This document shows positions 6,965 to 7,047 of a stretch of 7,047 bases of DNA, one piece after another (position 1 is the first letter of the stretch; every line of letters starts with the position of its first letter). Source of the DNA: Palsa-948 sp964481195. GTDB lineage: Bacteria > Bacteroidota > Bacteroidia > Palsa-948. Under the pieces are notes generated by a model. The model saw nothing but the letters and a program-made list of their open reading frames with translations. It had not been told where the DNA came from and searched no databases. Where the stretch lies: positions 1 through 7,047 of the forward strand of contig CAYZTB010000090.1 of assembly GCA_964481195.1 (NCBI GenBank). The letters run 5' to 3'. Position numbers and translations under genes: made by a program.

Positions 6965-6971
6965 ACTTGTA

Positions 6972-6979
6972 CGAAAGTA
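6972..6979 (-). promoter_or_regulatory. possible -7 element of the OmpA-like gene at 5714-6964
   Basis: On the minus strand this reads TACTTTCG, seven of eight matches to TAnnTTTG. It ends only 7 bases before the ATG at 6964, so the transcript would be nearly leaderless. The nearest TTTG upstream is 25 bases away, longer than the usual spacing. Support is weak. Confidence 0.3.
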
Positions 6980-7047
6980 GGAATATTTGTATTTAGGGTT
7001 CACTCAAACCTGTTATTTTGTTGAAAAGTGTAGCTAAACAGAGAGCA

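Overview
The window looks like chromosomal DNA of a Bacteroidota bacterium. It is AT-rich, and there is no recognisable Shine-Dalgarno sequence before any gene. The candidate promoters match the Bacteroidota -7 element (TAnnTTTG). The proteins are families typical of that phylum: PD40-propeller/OmpA envelope proteins, CarboxypepD_reg-like domains and a type IX secretion (T9SS) sorting domain. Class or genus cannot be fixed from this sequence.

Layout. Positions 32-3573 hold two minus-strand genes, apparently one operon transcribed leftward from near 3620. The first is a nine-repeat TPR protein (2518-3573). Five bases later comes a large multidomain protein (32-2512) with TPRs, a PD40 beta-propeller, two CarboxypepD_reg-like domains, an OmpA-like peptidoglycan-binding domain and an EF-hand-like tail. 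A 172-bp divergent control region (3574-3745) separates this operon from a plus-strand gene (3746-5356). That gene encodes a shorter paralogue with the same TPR/propeller/CarboxypepD_reg order but no OmpA domain. The control region has a -7 element for each direction and a strong inverted repeat between them.

Positions 5357-5713 contain no intact gene. They hold a decayed reading frame: a signal peptide in one frame and a T9SS C-terminal sorting domain in another, with no passenger domain. It has lost its stop codon and runs into the 3' end of the convergent last gene. That gene (5714-6964, minus) encodes an exported protein with a beta-sandwich domain, one CarboxypepD_reg-like domain and a divergent OmpA-like domain in which the usual ligand-binding Asp is Asn.

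How they may work together. All four intact genes encode proteins with N-terminal signal peptides and no other clear membrane segment, so all are likely periplasmic or outer-membrane-associated. The largest has the domain order known for the T9SS component PorE of Porphyromonas gingivalis, plus an extra domain and a tail. The shorter paralogue and the TPR protein could be its partners. The sorting-domain remnant shows that this lineage has or had a T9SS. A role in an envelope scaffold or T9SS-associated complex is an inference; no core por/gld/spr gene can be assigned with certainty.
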